DNA of 15,387 nucleotides. Origin: JAUSNA01 sp964568885. GTDB lineage: Bacteria > Patescibacteriota > Microgenomatia > Levybacterales > GWA1-39-11. A program made the translations under genes and the position numbers. The stretch spans positions 1 through 15,387 of the forward strand of contig CAZMSF010000026.1 of the NCBI GenBank assembly GCA_964568885.1, in the 5' to 3' direction. The notes below the pieces were generated by a model. It saw only the letters and a program-made list of their open reading frames with translations. It was not told the DNA's origin and ran no database searches. This document shows, piece by piece, positions 1 through 6,177 of the stretch (positions within the stretch are counted from its first letter, which is position 1; each line of letters opens with the position of its first letter).

Positions 1-1
1 A

Positions 2-37
2 GTCACAAATGTAGTCTCCTGCCCTCCTACATCTGAC
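2..37. repeat. Imperfect hairpin at the window edge
   Basis: ATGTAG (9-14) pairs with CTACAT (27-32) around a 12-nt loop, and GTCA (2-5) pairs with TGAC (34-37) outside it. A run of five T follows on the plus strand at 43-47. It could end a plus-strand gene lying left of the window, but the gap before the T run is long and nothing upstream is visible. The rest of 1-123 holds no gene I can support. Confidence 0.25.
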
Positions 38-123
38 ACACCTTTTTGGGTACAAAAGTTGGGCAAAAAAATCAAACACGGATTAATCGTATACAGGAGG
101 TGAACATTTTTTCAAGTGAGACG

Positions 124-1401
124 CTATGGTTTCCACCCGCAATTTGGGCATTTGGTAAGTTTTCCCTGATTTATTTGACTGACTTCTTCCTCACTTGCCT
201 TCCAGGTGCATTTTCCGCACTTTATCTCGGGGCAATTACCTTCTGTTGAATTGGTCATTGAGTCATACGTCATGCCATCCTTATTCCTTTCCATCTCCCC
301 GAATCCTGACCCCAAACCGCATCCATTAGCTCCTGCTTCGTATATTCGGTGAGTATAAAAATTAATACTTTCATCGTTTGCATGAATTGCTCTTCTCATC
401 CCCTCAAGAGTCATTTTTTTAAATTCATCAAGGGTGCTCTTGCCGGAAACGTAATCTTTTACCGCATTTTCCCAACCACGGAATTTATGCAAAATTTCAT
501 CCTTTGAAACTCCGTCTTGCATCATTTCATACACAACCTCAAGCCAAGAATCAATTTTTTTAAGAGAATTGTCCATCTCCTCTTCGCTTTTGAGGTTTTG
601 GGTATATTCTTTTGGCGGCACTATCCGCCGCTCTTCCGGCGTTGCTTCATATAATTTATCTGCCAGCACCCGTACGTATCCTTGAGATATTCCCGCGTTT
701 ACCCCCTCAACTTTACCTAGCAATTCTGAAACACCTGCCCTCTCGCCGGTGAGTTGCCAAAACAGTTCTTCCTGCTCGGGTGCGTCAAGATAATTTCTGA
801 TAGCGCGGGAAATAAGTTTTTTTTGCCCACCCTCCTTTACAACTCTGTGAAGCCTTACAAAACTGTGGTACCCATACCCCCATGCCTTTCTCTCCTCAAC
901 CGACACATTATATTCGGTCGGGCTAAAGTCAACAAATGTATCTCCCTCCTCGGCATGGCTCAATTTCTGCTGCATTTCATCAACCCACCTGACATCTGCC
1001 ATTGAGCGCTTACGATACCAACCGGGCTTTGCAGTGTCCATTGCAGGCGTCAAATAGCTTTCTTTTGCGGGCAGGTTATCCGGTCCCAAAGCGAGTGTTA
1101 TGCTTCCATCCGGCTGTGTAAGAATTGTGTGCTCATATTCGCTCACCGGCACCCTCCCATAGGACTCTTTTGCATAATAATGCGCGTTTTCTATAAAATA
1201 TTTTTTGTAATTGTCACCATATTCCAAAGCAAGCTCGTATTCACGCCCCAAGTCAAACGCGAAAGGTGCTTTTTTTGGGGAAGCCACTTCTGTTGGGGGG
1301 AGCATGTCGTGGGCTCCGTCCGGGGAAAACTGCTGGCGCAATACAGTAAGACTTGCTGCTTCTTTAGGGGTAAATTGTTGCTGTTGTATTTCGACTGACA
1401 T
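124..1401 (-). CDS. Unknown 425-aa zinc-ribbon protein under cobalamin riboswitch control
   Basis: I do not recognise this protein. From the ATG at 1401 (MSVEIQQQQ) it is 425 aa, soluble, with no signal peptide or membrane segment. The N-terminal ~45 residues are rich in Q, P and S. A globular middle contains the aromatic-rich stretches FVDFSPTEYN and WGYGYHSFVRLHR. The last ~35 residues carry cysteines spaced like a zinc ribbon: C-x4-C-x2-C, about 20 residues, then C-x2-C, ending GWKP. An in-frame GTG at 1479 would extend it, but that extension is simply the riboswitch read as codons, so I reject it. No Shine-Dalgarno is visible before 1401. The gene follows pduO on the same strand, and the 79-nt gap is filled by the second cobalamin riboswitch. 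This predicts expression tied to B12 and a role in cobalamin acquisition, handling or B12-dependent metabolism. That role is inferred from regulation only. The ORF itself is secure; the function is unknown. Confidence 0.85.
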   Translation of the reverse strand: MSVEIQQQQFTPKEAASLTVLRQQFSPDGAHDMLPPTEVASPKKAPFAFDLGREYELALEYGDNYKKYFIENAHYYAKESYGRVPVSEYEHTILTQPDGSITLALGPDNLPAKESYLTPAMDTAKPGWYRKRSMADVRWVDEMQQKLSHAEEGDTFVDFSPTEYNVSVEERKAWGYGYHSFVRLHRVVKEGGQKKLISRAIRNYLDAPEQEELFWQLTGERAGVSELLGKVEGVNAGISQGYVRVLADKLYEATPEERRIVPPKEYTQNLKSEEEMDNSLKKIDSWLEVVYEMMQDGVSKDEILHKFRGWENAVKDYVSGKSTLDEFKKMTLEGMRRAIHANDESINFYTHRIYEAGANGCGLGSGFGEMERNKDGMTYDSMTNSTEGNCPEIKCGKCTWKASEEEVSQINQGKLTKCPNCGWKP

Positions 1402-1425
1402 ATGCTTTTTGCTCGAAAAGGCTTC

Positions 1426-1482
1426 AGGGGTTCTGACTATACAGTTGCGGCACAGCAAGGGAATTTCACCCTCTTTCACCCT
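1426..1482 (-). promoter_or_regulatory. Compact cobalamin riboswitch 2 (pduO / zinc-ribbon gene gap)
   Basis: Read on the minus strand this has the cobalamin aptamer signatures in order: GGGTGAAATTCCC, then CTGTGCCGCAACTGT, then the B12-box-like AGTCAGAA. A stem AGGG/CCCT (1469-1472 with 1458-1461) closes a 7-nt TGAAATT loop, and an outer stem AGGG/CCCT (1479-1482 with 1426-1429) encloses the core. The large peripheral arms usually found between ACTGT and AGTCAG are absent, so this is a minimal variant. A 26-nt block (1431-1456) is identical to the riboswitch before pduO. The 5' side overlaps the pduO TAG stop. No T-run terminator follows; a weak hairpin (GCCTTTT with AAAAAGC) ends 2 nt before the ATG, so translational control is more likely than termination. 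Confidence 0.8.
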
Positions 1483-2035
1483 ATCTTCGCTTCCAAATTG
1501 TCTCGCTTTGTTTTTCGTTATGGTTTGAAAATCTGCTCATTGTAAAAAGCAGGTCAGAAAGCCGGTTGATATATTGCAGAATTCCCTCATTGATTGTTGC
1601 TTTTTTTGCCAATGTGACAAGCCGTCTCTCGGCACGCCTACTTACCGTTCGTGCGTATTGCAATAGCGCCCCAGCCCTTCCCCCTCCGGGAAGGATAAAA
1701 TTATTAAGTTCGGGCATTTTTTCAGTCATCTCGTCGATATATTTTTCAAAAACTACCGTCCTTTGCGGCAACAATTCAATAAGATTCGCATTTGCAGGGT
1801 TTGACAAATAAGACCCGGTACAAAAAAGGTCATCCTGTACTTGGTGAATAATTTCCAACAAGTACCGCGCATACCCTTCTTTTAAATACGCTAATTCCGA
1901 ACCCGCAACACCAAGAATTGCATTCAACTCATCGACCGTTCCATACGCCTCGACCCGCACATTATCTTTCGACACCTTGAGACCACTCCCTAACGAAGTT
2001 CTTCCCTTATCTCCTTTTTTAGTATATATCGCCAT
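1481..2035 (-). CDS. pduO: Cob(I)alamin adenosyltransferase, PduO type
   Basis: Transfers the 5'-deoxyadenosyl group of ATP to cob(I)alamin, giving adenosylcobalamin in the cytoplasm. The 184-aa length is normal for a single-domain PduO-type enzyme. Family motifs visible: the N-terminal YTKKGDKGRTSL ATP-binding loop (residues 4-15), VEAYGTVDELNAILG (28-42), FILPGG (113-118), ARTVSRRAERR (128-138) and NRLSDLLF (157-164), the last two holding the conserved Arg/Glu and Asp residues of the active site. It starts at ATG 2035 with no Shine-Dalgarno. It lies downstream of nrdJ, whose enzyme consumes its product, and is preceded by a cobalamin riboswitch with a terminator, so product feedback is likely. 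No B12 synthesis gene is present here, so salvage of external corrinoid is inferred. The name covers the family; pduO and cobO-type naming vary. Confidence 0.95.
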   Translation of the reverse strand: MAIYTKKGDKGRTSLGSGLKVSKDNVRVEAYGTVDELNAILGVAGSELAYLKEGYARYLLEIIHQVQDDLFCTGSYLSNPANANLIELLPQRTVVFEKYIDEMTEKMPELNNFILPGGGRAGALLQYARTVSRRAERRLVTLAKKATINEGILQYINRLSDLLFTMSRFSNHNEKQSETIWKRR

Positions 2036-2047
2036 ATTTTTGCCAAT

Positions 2048-2074
2048 AAAAAACCTCCTTTCTACGAGGAGGTT
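2048..2074 (-). terminator. Riboswitch-linked intrinsic terminator before pduO
   Basis: On the minus strand AACCTCCT (2074-2067) and AGGAGGTT (2059-2052) form a perfect 8-bp stem with a 7-nt loop, running straight into a T tract (six T counting two in the stem), only 12 nt before the pduO ATG. It sits downstream of a cobalamin aptamer, the layout of a transcription-attenuation platform. A competing antiterminator is possible: CGAGCAGG (2104-2097) can pair with CCTCCTCG (2072-2065) at 7 of 8 positions, using up the 5' arm of the terminator. Confidence 0.8.
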
Positions 2075-2107
2075 ATTATTGTTTATAAAACTTTTTCCTG
2101 CTCGGGA

Positions 2108-2169
2108 GTTAACGTTTTCTGACTATACAGTTGCGGCACAGCCACGGATTTTCGCCGTGATTTCCTAAC
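2108..2169 (-). promoter_or_regulatory. Compact cobalamin riboswitch 1 (nrdJ / pduO gap)
   Basis: On the minus strand the core reads GGCGAAAATCC, CTGTGCCGCAACTGT and AGTCAGAA. The stem CACGG/CCGTG (2159-2155 with 2147-2143) encloses a 7-nt CGAAAAT loop, and GTTA (2169-2166) can pair with TAAC (2111-2108) as the outer stem. Compared with the second copy, both stems have different sequence but still pair, which is covariation between two copies, while 26 nt of core (2117-2142) are identical. The downstream gene is a cobalamin adenosyltransferase and a terminator follows, so ligand binding probably ends transcription before pduO. Peripheral arms are missing, as in the other copy. Confidence 0.85.
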
Positions 2170-2183
2170 ATTCGGTTGTCAAA

Positions 2184-2223
2184 TTAGCATTCCGCGTGTC
2201 CACAAGCAGAGACTCGCCTTCGT
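2184..2223 (-). pseudogene. Decayed duplicate of the nrdJ 3' end
   Basis: Directly after the nrdJ stop, the minus strand carries a second sequence coding ACGHAEC-stop, the same last seven residues as NrdJ. The codons differ mostly at third positions (GCT/GCC, TGT/TGC, GGA/GGC, GCG/GCC), so the copies diverged while both were translated. Further upstream GACGAAGGC matches NrdJ GAAGAAGGA (EEG/DEG), but about 7 nt of the cysteine-rich part are missing, breaking the frame. The two stop codons are 49 nt apart. It looks like the tail of another NrdJ allele left behind by gene replacement or duplication. Confidence 0.6.
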
Positions 2224-2232
2224 CCAGCCGAA

Positions 2233-4641
2233 TTAGCATTCGGCGTGGCCGCAGGCGTAGCATTTGGCGCATCCTTCTTCATGAACAAAAGCGGCAGCTC
2301 CACACTCAGGACACAAATCGGCATTTGGATGAGCGCTTGGAGAAGTAGCCATCATGGGTAATGGGCTTTGGGTTGCAACGCTTACCGATTCCGTTTGTGT
2401 TTGTGTTTGCGCTACGGAGGCTGCGTCTTGCTTTACGGCATCTACCAAGACCGGCTTTATGGGATTTTTGTCGGCGACATGCCCATTTACCCTAAATTCG
2501 AAATGTTCCGCCAAAACCTTCGCAACCGCATCAGGCAAAGAACGCACTCTGTTAGGCCCAAATCCAACCGAGCGCCCGCCACCGATACCGGTCAGCTGAT
2601 CAATCATCTCTCTTATTCTCTCTCTTGGCTCAACCGGAGACTGCATCCTCAAGACCATCGACATAATGCGTCCCAATGCTTCAGACATTGCCATAACATC
2701 GCTTCCCGATTTTCCCGAATTGATAAAAATCTCAAAAGGATTATTTTGACTATCCGTATTTATCGTGATAAAAGTGTTTCCCAAAGGCGTTTGGGTTTCA
2801 TGGGTAGTACCGGTAAGGCTCGTTGGCCGCTTTCGTATCGGCATGGCTTGTGCAATTTTTACTTCCTCTTCCTTTTTCTTATCATCCACTCTCTCCAGAA
2901 CTCCCTGGCGGGACCCATCCCTCATGTAAGTAATTCCCTTAAGACCCATGTCGTACGCCATCATATAAAGCGTCTTTACGTCATCAATTGTGTGGGTATT
3001 GGGAGCATTTACCGTCTTTGAGATGGATGAATCGATGTAATCTTGGGCCACCGCCTGGACTTTCGCGTGTTCAATAGGGGTAAGGTCATTTGCGCTTACA
3101 AAATACCCCGGCTTTTCCGCCTCTAGGTGAGACTTCTTCCACTCTTCAAATAATGGATGATAAATTACTTCCTCTCCGCCCCTCCATCTTCTTAAGAATG
3201 AGAATTCGTAGACCGGCTCGACACCCGATGAGACACCCGAGACAAGAGACGTTGTGCCCGTCGGTGCAATTGTCAAAAGCACTGCGTTTCGGATACCTTG
3301 CGCTGCAATCTTCTCGCGAATGTTTTTTGGAAGAGCTTTTATGTGATACCCTTCAAGATATTTGTCTTTGATGAATTTAGGGAACGACCCCTTCTCTTTG
3401 GCGATGTCTGAGGATGCATCATACGCGCTGTCTCTTAGCGTCTTAAATATCTTCTCGATAACCGGAAGTGATTCTTCGGAGCCGTATGCAAGCTGCATTT
3501 TGATAAGCGCGTCTCCAAGACCCATTATGCCAAGCCCGGTGCGCCTGATTTCCTTTGCAACTTTTTCGTTTTCTTTGAAGAAATAATACGTCTGGTCGAT
3601 GACATTATCCAAAAGCCGCATCGCAACTTTAACGTCCTTCCCGAAAGACTCGAAGTCGAATTCTCCTGCCTGGTCTTTCGTCAAATCCGCATTTTTCACA
3701 TACGCGGACAGGTTCATTGCCCCCAAATTACACACCGCCCATGCCCCCAACGGCTGTTCTCCGCACGGATTGGTAGCAATGAGTCTTTCAAAATACCAGG
3801 TGTTAGACCGTTTGTTCGAACGCTCCATAAAGTGAAGACCCGGCTCCGCCGAATTCCATGCGGCTTTACAGATAAGGTCCCACAATTCGCGCGCCTTGAC
3901 GGTCTTGTAAACTTTGACTTCTTTCCCAAGCGCTTTCCATTGGTCAATTTCCCCGTTCCATTTCGCGTCGTATTCGGGGTCGTCAATATTTGGATATACA
4001 AGGTCCCAATCCCCGTCTGCTTTGACCGCTTCCATAAATGCATCGGACACACAAACAGACAAATTCGCCCCGTTTATTTTTGAGAGGTCTTCTTTGACGG
4101 TGATAAATTCCTCAATATCGGGATGCCAATCCCACAGCATGAGCATCGTCGCACCCCGTCTGCTTCCCCCCTGCTGCACAACATCATGAGTGGCATATGA
4201 AAAAAGACCCGCCCATGTGACGGGACCCGACGAGGTACCGTTCACTTTTTTGACCCGTGCTCCGCGGGGCCGAAGGGAAGACAAATTAAGTCCTACCCCG
4301 CCTGCCCTGCTCTGAATTTCGACTAATTGCTTTAAGGAGTCCAAAATGCCGTCTCGAGAGTCTTGTGGAGACGGGATAACAAAACAATTAAAATAGGTCA
4401 CCTGATAATTCGTTCCTGCACCGGAAAGTATCCTTCCCCCCGGAACGAATTTAAAGTCCTCCATGACTCTATAAAATTCTTCCTCCCATTTTGCCCGGTC
4501 TGCTTTTTTCTCATTCTGGGAAATTCCCCACGCCACTCTTTTCCACATCTCTTCGGGCGTAGTTTCAAGAAGAGCTCCGTCTTTGTCTTTGAGGGCGTAT
4601 CTGTCTAAAAACACTTTTTGTCGAATTCCTGTTAATTCCAT
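2233..4641 (-). CDS. nrdJ: Adenosylcobalamin-dependent ribonucleotide reductase, class II
   Basis: Reduces ribonucleotides to deoxyribonucleotides using an adenosylcobalamin-generated thiyl radical; cytoplasmic. In the 802 aa I see the first redox cysteine in NCF (C86), the radical site NPCGE (291-295, thiyl C293, with N291 and E295), the second redox cysteine C304 in WAVCNLG, and the phosphate-binding APTGTTS (459-465). A TSCPD-like domain lies around 604-700 (TPLGNTFITIN onward). A Q/T/S-rich linker (about 740-770) leads to a terminal cysteine cluster C777-x2-C780, C791-x2-C794-x2-C797, C802, which resembles a zinc ribbon and likely includes the thiols that re-reduce the active site. There is no N-terminal ATP-cone, so the overall activity switch is absent. 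Start ATG 4641 precedes MELTGIRQ; no Shine-Dalgarno. It follows nrdR and probably shares its transcript, though a promoter-like sequence lies just before it. Its cofactor would come from the adenosyltransferase downstream. Confidence 0.97.
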   Translation of the reverse strand: MELTGIRQKVFLDRYALKDKDGALLETTPEEMWKRVAWGISQNEKKADRAKWEEEFYRVMEDFKFVPGGRILSGAGTNYQVTYFNCFVIPSPQDSRDGILDSLKQLVEIQSRAGGVGLNLSSLRPRGARVKKVNGTSSGPVTWAGLFSYATHDVVQQGGSRRGATMLMLWDWHPDIEEFITVKEDLSKINGANLSVCVSDAFMEAVKADGDWDLVYPNIDDPEYDAKWNGEIDQWKALGKEVKVYKTVKARELWDLICKAAWNSAEPGLHFMERSNKRSNTWYFERLIATNPCGEQPLGAWAVCNLGAMNLSAYVKNADLTKDQAGEFDFESFGKDVKVAMRLLDNVIDQTYYFFKENEKVAKEIRRTGLGIMGLGDALIKMQLAYGSEESLPVIEKIFKTLRDSAYDASSDIAKEKGSFPKFIKDKYLEGYHIKALPKNIREKIAAQGIRNAVLLTIAPTGTTSLVSGVSSGVEPVYEFSFLRRWRGGEEVIYHPLFEEWKKSHLEAEKPGYFVSANDLTPIEHAKVQAVAQDYIDSSISKTVNAPNTHTIDDVKTLYMMAYDMGLKGITYMRDGSRQGVLERVDDKKKEEEVKIAQAMPIRKRPTSLTGTTHETQTPLGNTFITINTDSQNNPFEIFINSGKSGSDVMAMSEALGRIMSMVLRMQSPVEPRERIREMIDQLTGIGGGRSVGFGPNRVRSLPDAVAKVLAEHFEFRVNGHVADKNPIKPVLVDAVKQDAASVAQTQTQTESVSVATQSPLPMMATSPSAHPNADLCPECGAAAFVHEEGCAKCYACGHAEC

Positions 4642-4658
4642 ATTATTTTGCGGATTTT

Positions 4659-4688
4659 AATATAACTATATTTCTTTCTTATTTTCAA
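4659..4688 (-). promoter_or_regulatory. Candidate internal promoter for nrdJ
   Basis: On the minus strand TTGAAA (4688-4683) and TATATT (4664-4659) are 18 bp apart, each one mismatch from the sigma70 consensus, and end 17 nt before the nrdJ ATG. The region is very A/T-rich, so chance matches are likely. Confidence 0.4.
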
Positions 4689-4702
4689 TATATATTTTTT
4701 TC

Positions 4703-4732
4703 TTTCTGTTTGGGTAAATATTCAAACAGAAA
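4703..4732. repeat. Perfect 10-bp inverted repeat between nrdR and nrdJ
   Basis: TTTCTGTTTG (4703-4712) and CAAACAGAAA (4723-4732) form a perfect 10-bp stem with a 10-nt loop, beginning 12 bp beyond the nrdR stop codon. On the minus (gene) strand it is followed by A residues rather than T, so it is not a standard intrinsic terminator. It could be an RNA stability or processing element, or a protein site. Confidence 0.55.
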
Positions 4733-4743
4733 ATAACTAAAGT

Positions 4744-5193
4744 TCATTTCAATAATTTCTTCACTTCACGCTCAAAATCTTCAATATCAACAAAGTGCTG
4801 AAATACGCTTGCAAATCTTATGTATGCAATTTTGTCTATTTTTTTTAGTCGTGCGGCAACGAGTCTTCCGATTTTCTTACTGTCCACCTCGACCGTGTCT
4901 GCTCCCAGAAGCTCTTTCTCGACCTCATCAACTATTTGATTCACCTGAGAAAGGGTAACACTCGTTTTCTCAACAGATTTGAGTATCCCGCCCCTCAATT
5001 TATCCCTATTGAACCTCTCAGACCGTTCGTCTTTCTTCTTGACCAGAAGCGTGATGTTCTCAACTCTCTCGTATGTAGTAAACCTTTTTTTGCATTTACC
5101 GCATAGCCTTCTTCGCCGGATGTTGCTTCCGTCTTCGGCAACTCTCGTTTCTGAAACCTCCGTGTCATTTGAATCGCAATATGGACAATGCAT
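4744..5193 (-). CDS. nrdR: Transcriptional repressor NrdR
   Basis: ATP/dATP-sensing repressor of ribonucleotide reductase genes. The 149-aa length is typical. The N-terminal zinc ribbon has CPYC (3-6) and CGKC (31-34), with the characteristic RRRRLCGKCKKRFTTYER stretch that contacts DNA. An ATP-cone follows from about residue 49 (LLVKKKDERSERFNRDKL) to about 136. Start ATG 5193; no Shine-Dalgarno. It is the first gene of an nrdR-nrdJ pair on the minus strand, 102 bp before nrdJ. NrdR boxes overlapping an upstream promoter (5275-5327) imply autoregulation and control of nrdJ. A second promoter-like pair, TTTAGA (5228-5223) and TACGCT (5205-5200) 17 bp apart, ends 6 nt before the ATG and could give a leaderless transcript. 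Confidence 0.97.
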   Translation of the reverse strand: MHCPYCDSNDTEVSETRVAEDGSNIRRRRLCGKCKKRFTTYERVENITLLVKKKDERSERFNRDKLRGGILKSVEKTSVTLSQVNQIVDEVEKELLGADTVEVDSKKIGRLVAARLKKIDKIAYIRFASVFQHFVDIEDFEREVKKLLK

Positions 5194-5274
5194 AATGTAA
5201 GCGTATTTTTAAAGTACTTCCATCTAAATACCGTTTTCTGCCTCATTTCTTCTCATTTTTCGTGAAAAGAAAAA

Positions 5275-5290
5275 ACACAATATTTAGTGT
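5275..5290 (-). promoter_or_regulatory. NrdR box 1
   Basis: ACACAATATTTAGTGT fits the NrdR-box consensus (ACAC-w-ATAT-a-T-w-GTGT) almost perfectly and is nearly palindromic. It lies just downstream of the predicted transcription start of the nrdR promoter, about 80 bp before the nrdR ATG, and pairs with a weaker box one spacer further upstream. Confidence 0.85.
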
Positions 5291-5298
5291 CAGTAACT

Positions 5299-5327
5299 AA
5301 TGTAAACCACTAGATTTGTAGAGTCAA
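5299..5327 (-). promoter_or_regulatory. Promoter of nrdR (-nrdJ)
   Basis: On the minus strand TTGACT (5327-5322) and TACATT (5304-5299) are separated by 17 bp. The predicted start is near 5292, giving a leader of about 100 nt. NrdR box 2 fills the spacer and box 1 lies at the start site, so bound NrdR would block polymerase. Confidence 0.6.
5307..5324 (-). promoter_or_regulatory. Degenerate NrdR box 2
   Basis: CCACTAGATTTGTAGAGT resembles the NrdR box with several mismatches and about one extra base. Its start is 32 bp from the start of box 1, leaving 16 bp between boxes, which is the spacing known for paired NrdR boxes. On its own it would not be called. Confidence 0.5.
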
Positions 5328-5388
5328 CTATTAATAAATGCATCAAAATATACCAATTTTATTTTTTGCCTCAAAATTGTTTTCACGG

Positions 5389-5458
5389 AAATAAGAGGGA
5401 CGATGGGCGATGAAAATGAACAAAAAAAATATCCAAAAAAGATAGTTTCCTCTTATTT
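5389..5458. repeat. Inverted repeat overlapping the end of the DUF5667 gene
   Basis: AAATAAGAGG (5389-5398) is the exact reverse complement of 5449-5458, which includes the stop codon of the gene at 5453. The 50-nt interval is T-rich on the gene strand (runs of six and eight T). It might form a long-loop hairpin in the 3' end of the mRNA; a terminator role is only a guess. Confidence 0.35.
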
Positions 5459-6058
5459 TTTGTAAAGCATGCTTTCGACTGTTTTTCTTACATTCTCAAG
5501 CCGGGCTTGCTGCCGGACAAACCGCGCGCTAACAGTTTTGTCAACGAAGGGTGTCATGTTTTCCAAAAACTCACTATGTTTCTGACCCGATGCTTTCATT
5601 TGCTGGAGAAAAGGTTCAATATCGGGACTTTTCGGATTTTGTTTTTTTAACGTTTTTATCGCAACAAGAGCATCATCAAAATAATTATTGCTCTTCTCTA
5701 TCGTATCAAGTGCCAACACGTCTTTTCCTTTATCAAGAAGTAATTTTCCTGCAAAAATTCTTTTATCCGAGTTCAGAAGACTGAATTTAGCTCTTTTAAA
5801 AGGGTCGTTTATAAGCATTTTCACTATCCCATCCCTGATAACCTTGAGAATATAGAACGGATTGTCCGGCAGCATTCCCGGATACGCCAATTCATAATTA
5901 ACTCTTCTCGGAGTCGTTTCGGAGCTTGGTGTTGCAGGCATCTCAACTCCTAGCGGAGTGTCCGTCTGCACCACCCTGTCCTGAGCATATACACCGGTTT
6001 TGGCAAAAGCAAAAGTTATAAAAAGTATTGATATAAAAAGAAAAACTAGACGTTTCAT
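5453..6058 (-). CDS. Exported DUF5667-type protein
   Basis: A 201-aa protein with an N-terminal signal sequence: MKRLVF, then a hydrophobic stretch to about residue 20, with a likely cleavage after the VYA motif (residues 23-25). A T/P-rich linker follows. From about residue 55 the pattern YPGMLPDNPFYILKVIRDGI and the following helical region (INDPFKRAKFSLLNSDKRI, then ALDTIEKSNNYFDDALVAI) match what I know as the DUF5667 domain, found in exported proteins of CPR and some Gram-positive bacteria. No catalytic motif is known or seen. There is no membrane anchor other than the signal. It is transcribed divergently from the VirB6-like gene. A perfect -35 with a -10 ending 8 nt before the ATG suggests a nearly leaderless mRNA. 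Domain assignment is from memory of the family; function is unknown. Confidence 0.85.
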   Translation of the reverse strand: MKRLVFLFISILFITFAFAKTGVYAQDRVVQTDTPLGVEMPATPSSETTPRRVNYELAYPGMLPDNPFYILKVIRDGIVKMLINDPFKRAKFSLLNSDKRIFAGKLLLDKGKDVLALDTIEKSNNYFDDALVAIKTLKKQNPKSPDIEPFLQQMKASGQKHSEFLENMTPFVDKTVSARFVRQQARLENVRKTVESMLYKK

Positions 6059-6066
6059 GTTTTCAT

Positions 6067-6095
6067 ATAGTACTTCCGCTTGAACCTATTGTCAA
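6067..6095 (-). promoter_or_regulatory. Sigma70-like promoter of the DUF5667 gene
   Basis: On the minus strand a perfect TTGACA (6095-6090), 17-bp spacer and TACTAT (6072-6067). Only 8 nt separate the -10 element from the ATG at 6058, so transcription would start within one or two bases of the start codon, giving a leaderless mRNA. Confidence 0.65.
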
Positions 6096-6155
6096 CAACG
6101 CTGCTTCCTATATATGCTTGATTTTTAAAGACAGTTTGCGCATACTAAATGTGCT

Positions 6156-6166
6156 CACCATTGGTG
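6156..6166. promoter_or_regulatory. Short palindrome before the VirB6-like gene
   Basis: CACCA-T-TGGTG is a perfect 11-bp palindrome 11 bp before the ATG at 6178. It lies downstream of a poor promoter-like TACTAA (6143-6148) and may be an operator or a small hairpin. Weak evidence. Confidence 0.25.
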
Positions 6167-6177
6167 ATTTGCGTGTT

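Noticed and set aside
46..249. Plus-strand ORF with a strong AGGAGGTGA sequence at 103-111
   Set aside because: It overlaps the end of the minus-strand zinc-ribbon gene, the Shine-Dalgarno-like site has no properly spaced start codon, and the product matches no known type.
1402..1479. GTG start at 1479 adding 26 residues to the zinc-ribbon protein
   Set aside because: The added codons are the cobalamin riboswitch read in frame; ATG 1401 lies directly after it.
2227..2244. GCCGAA/TTCGGC hairpin around the nrdJ stop as a terminator
   Set aside because: The stem is only 6 bp and no T run follows on the gene strand; part of it is simply the duplicated tail codons.
4659..4700. NrdR boxes just upstream of nrdJ
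   Set aside because: The AATATATATTG-like stretches match only the A/T core in very A/T-rich DNA and have the wrong spacing; the convincing boxes are at 5275-5324.
6118..6177. TTG start for the VirB6-like gene
   Set aside because: ATG 6178 begins a proper signal peptide; the extension puts unrelated residues in front of it and crosses the promoter region.
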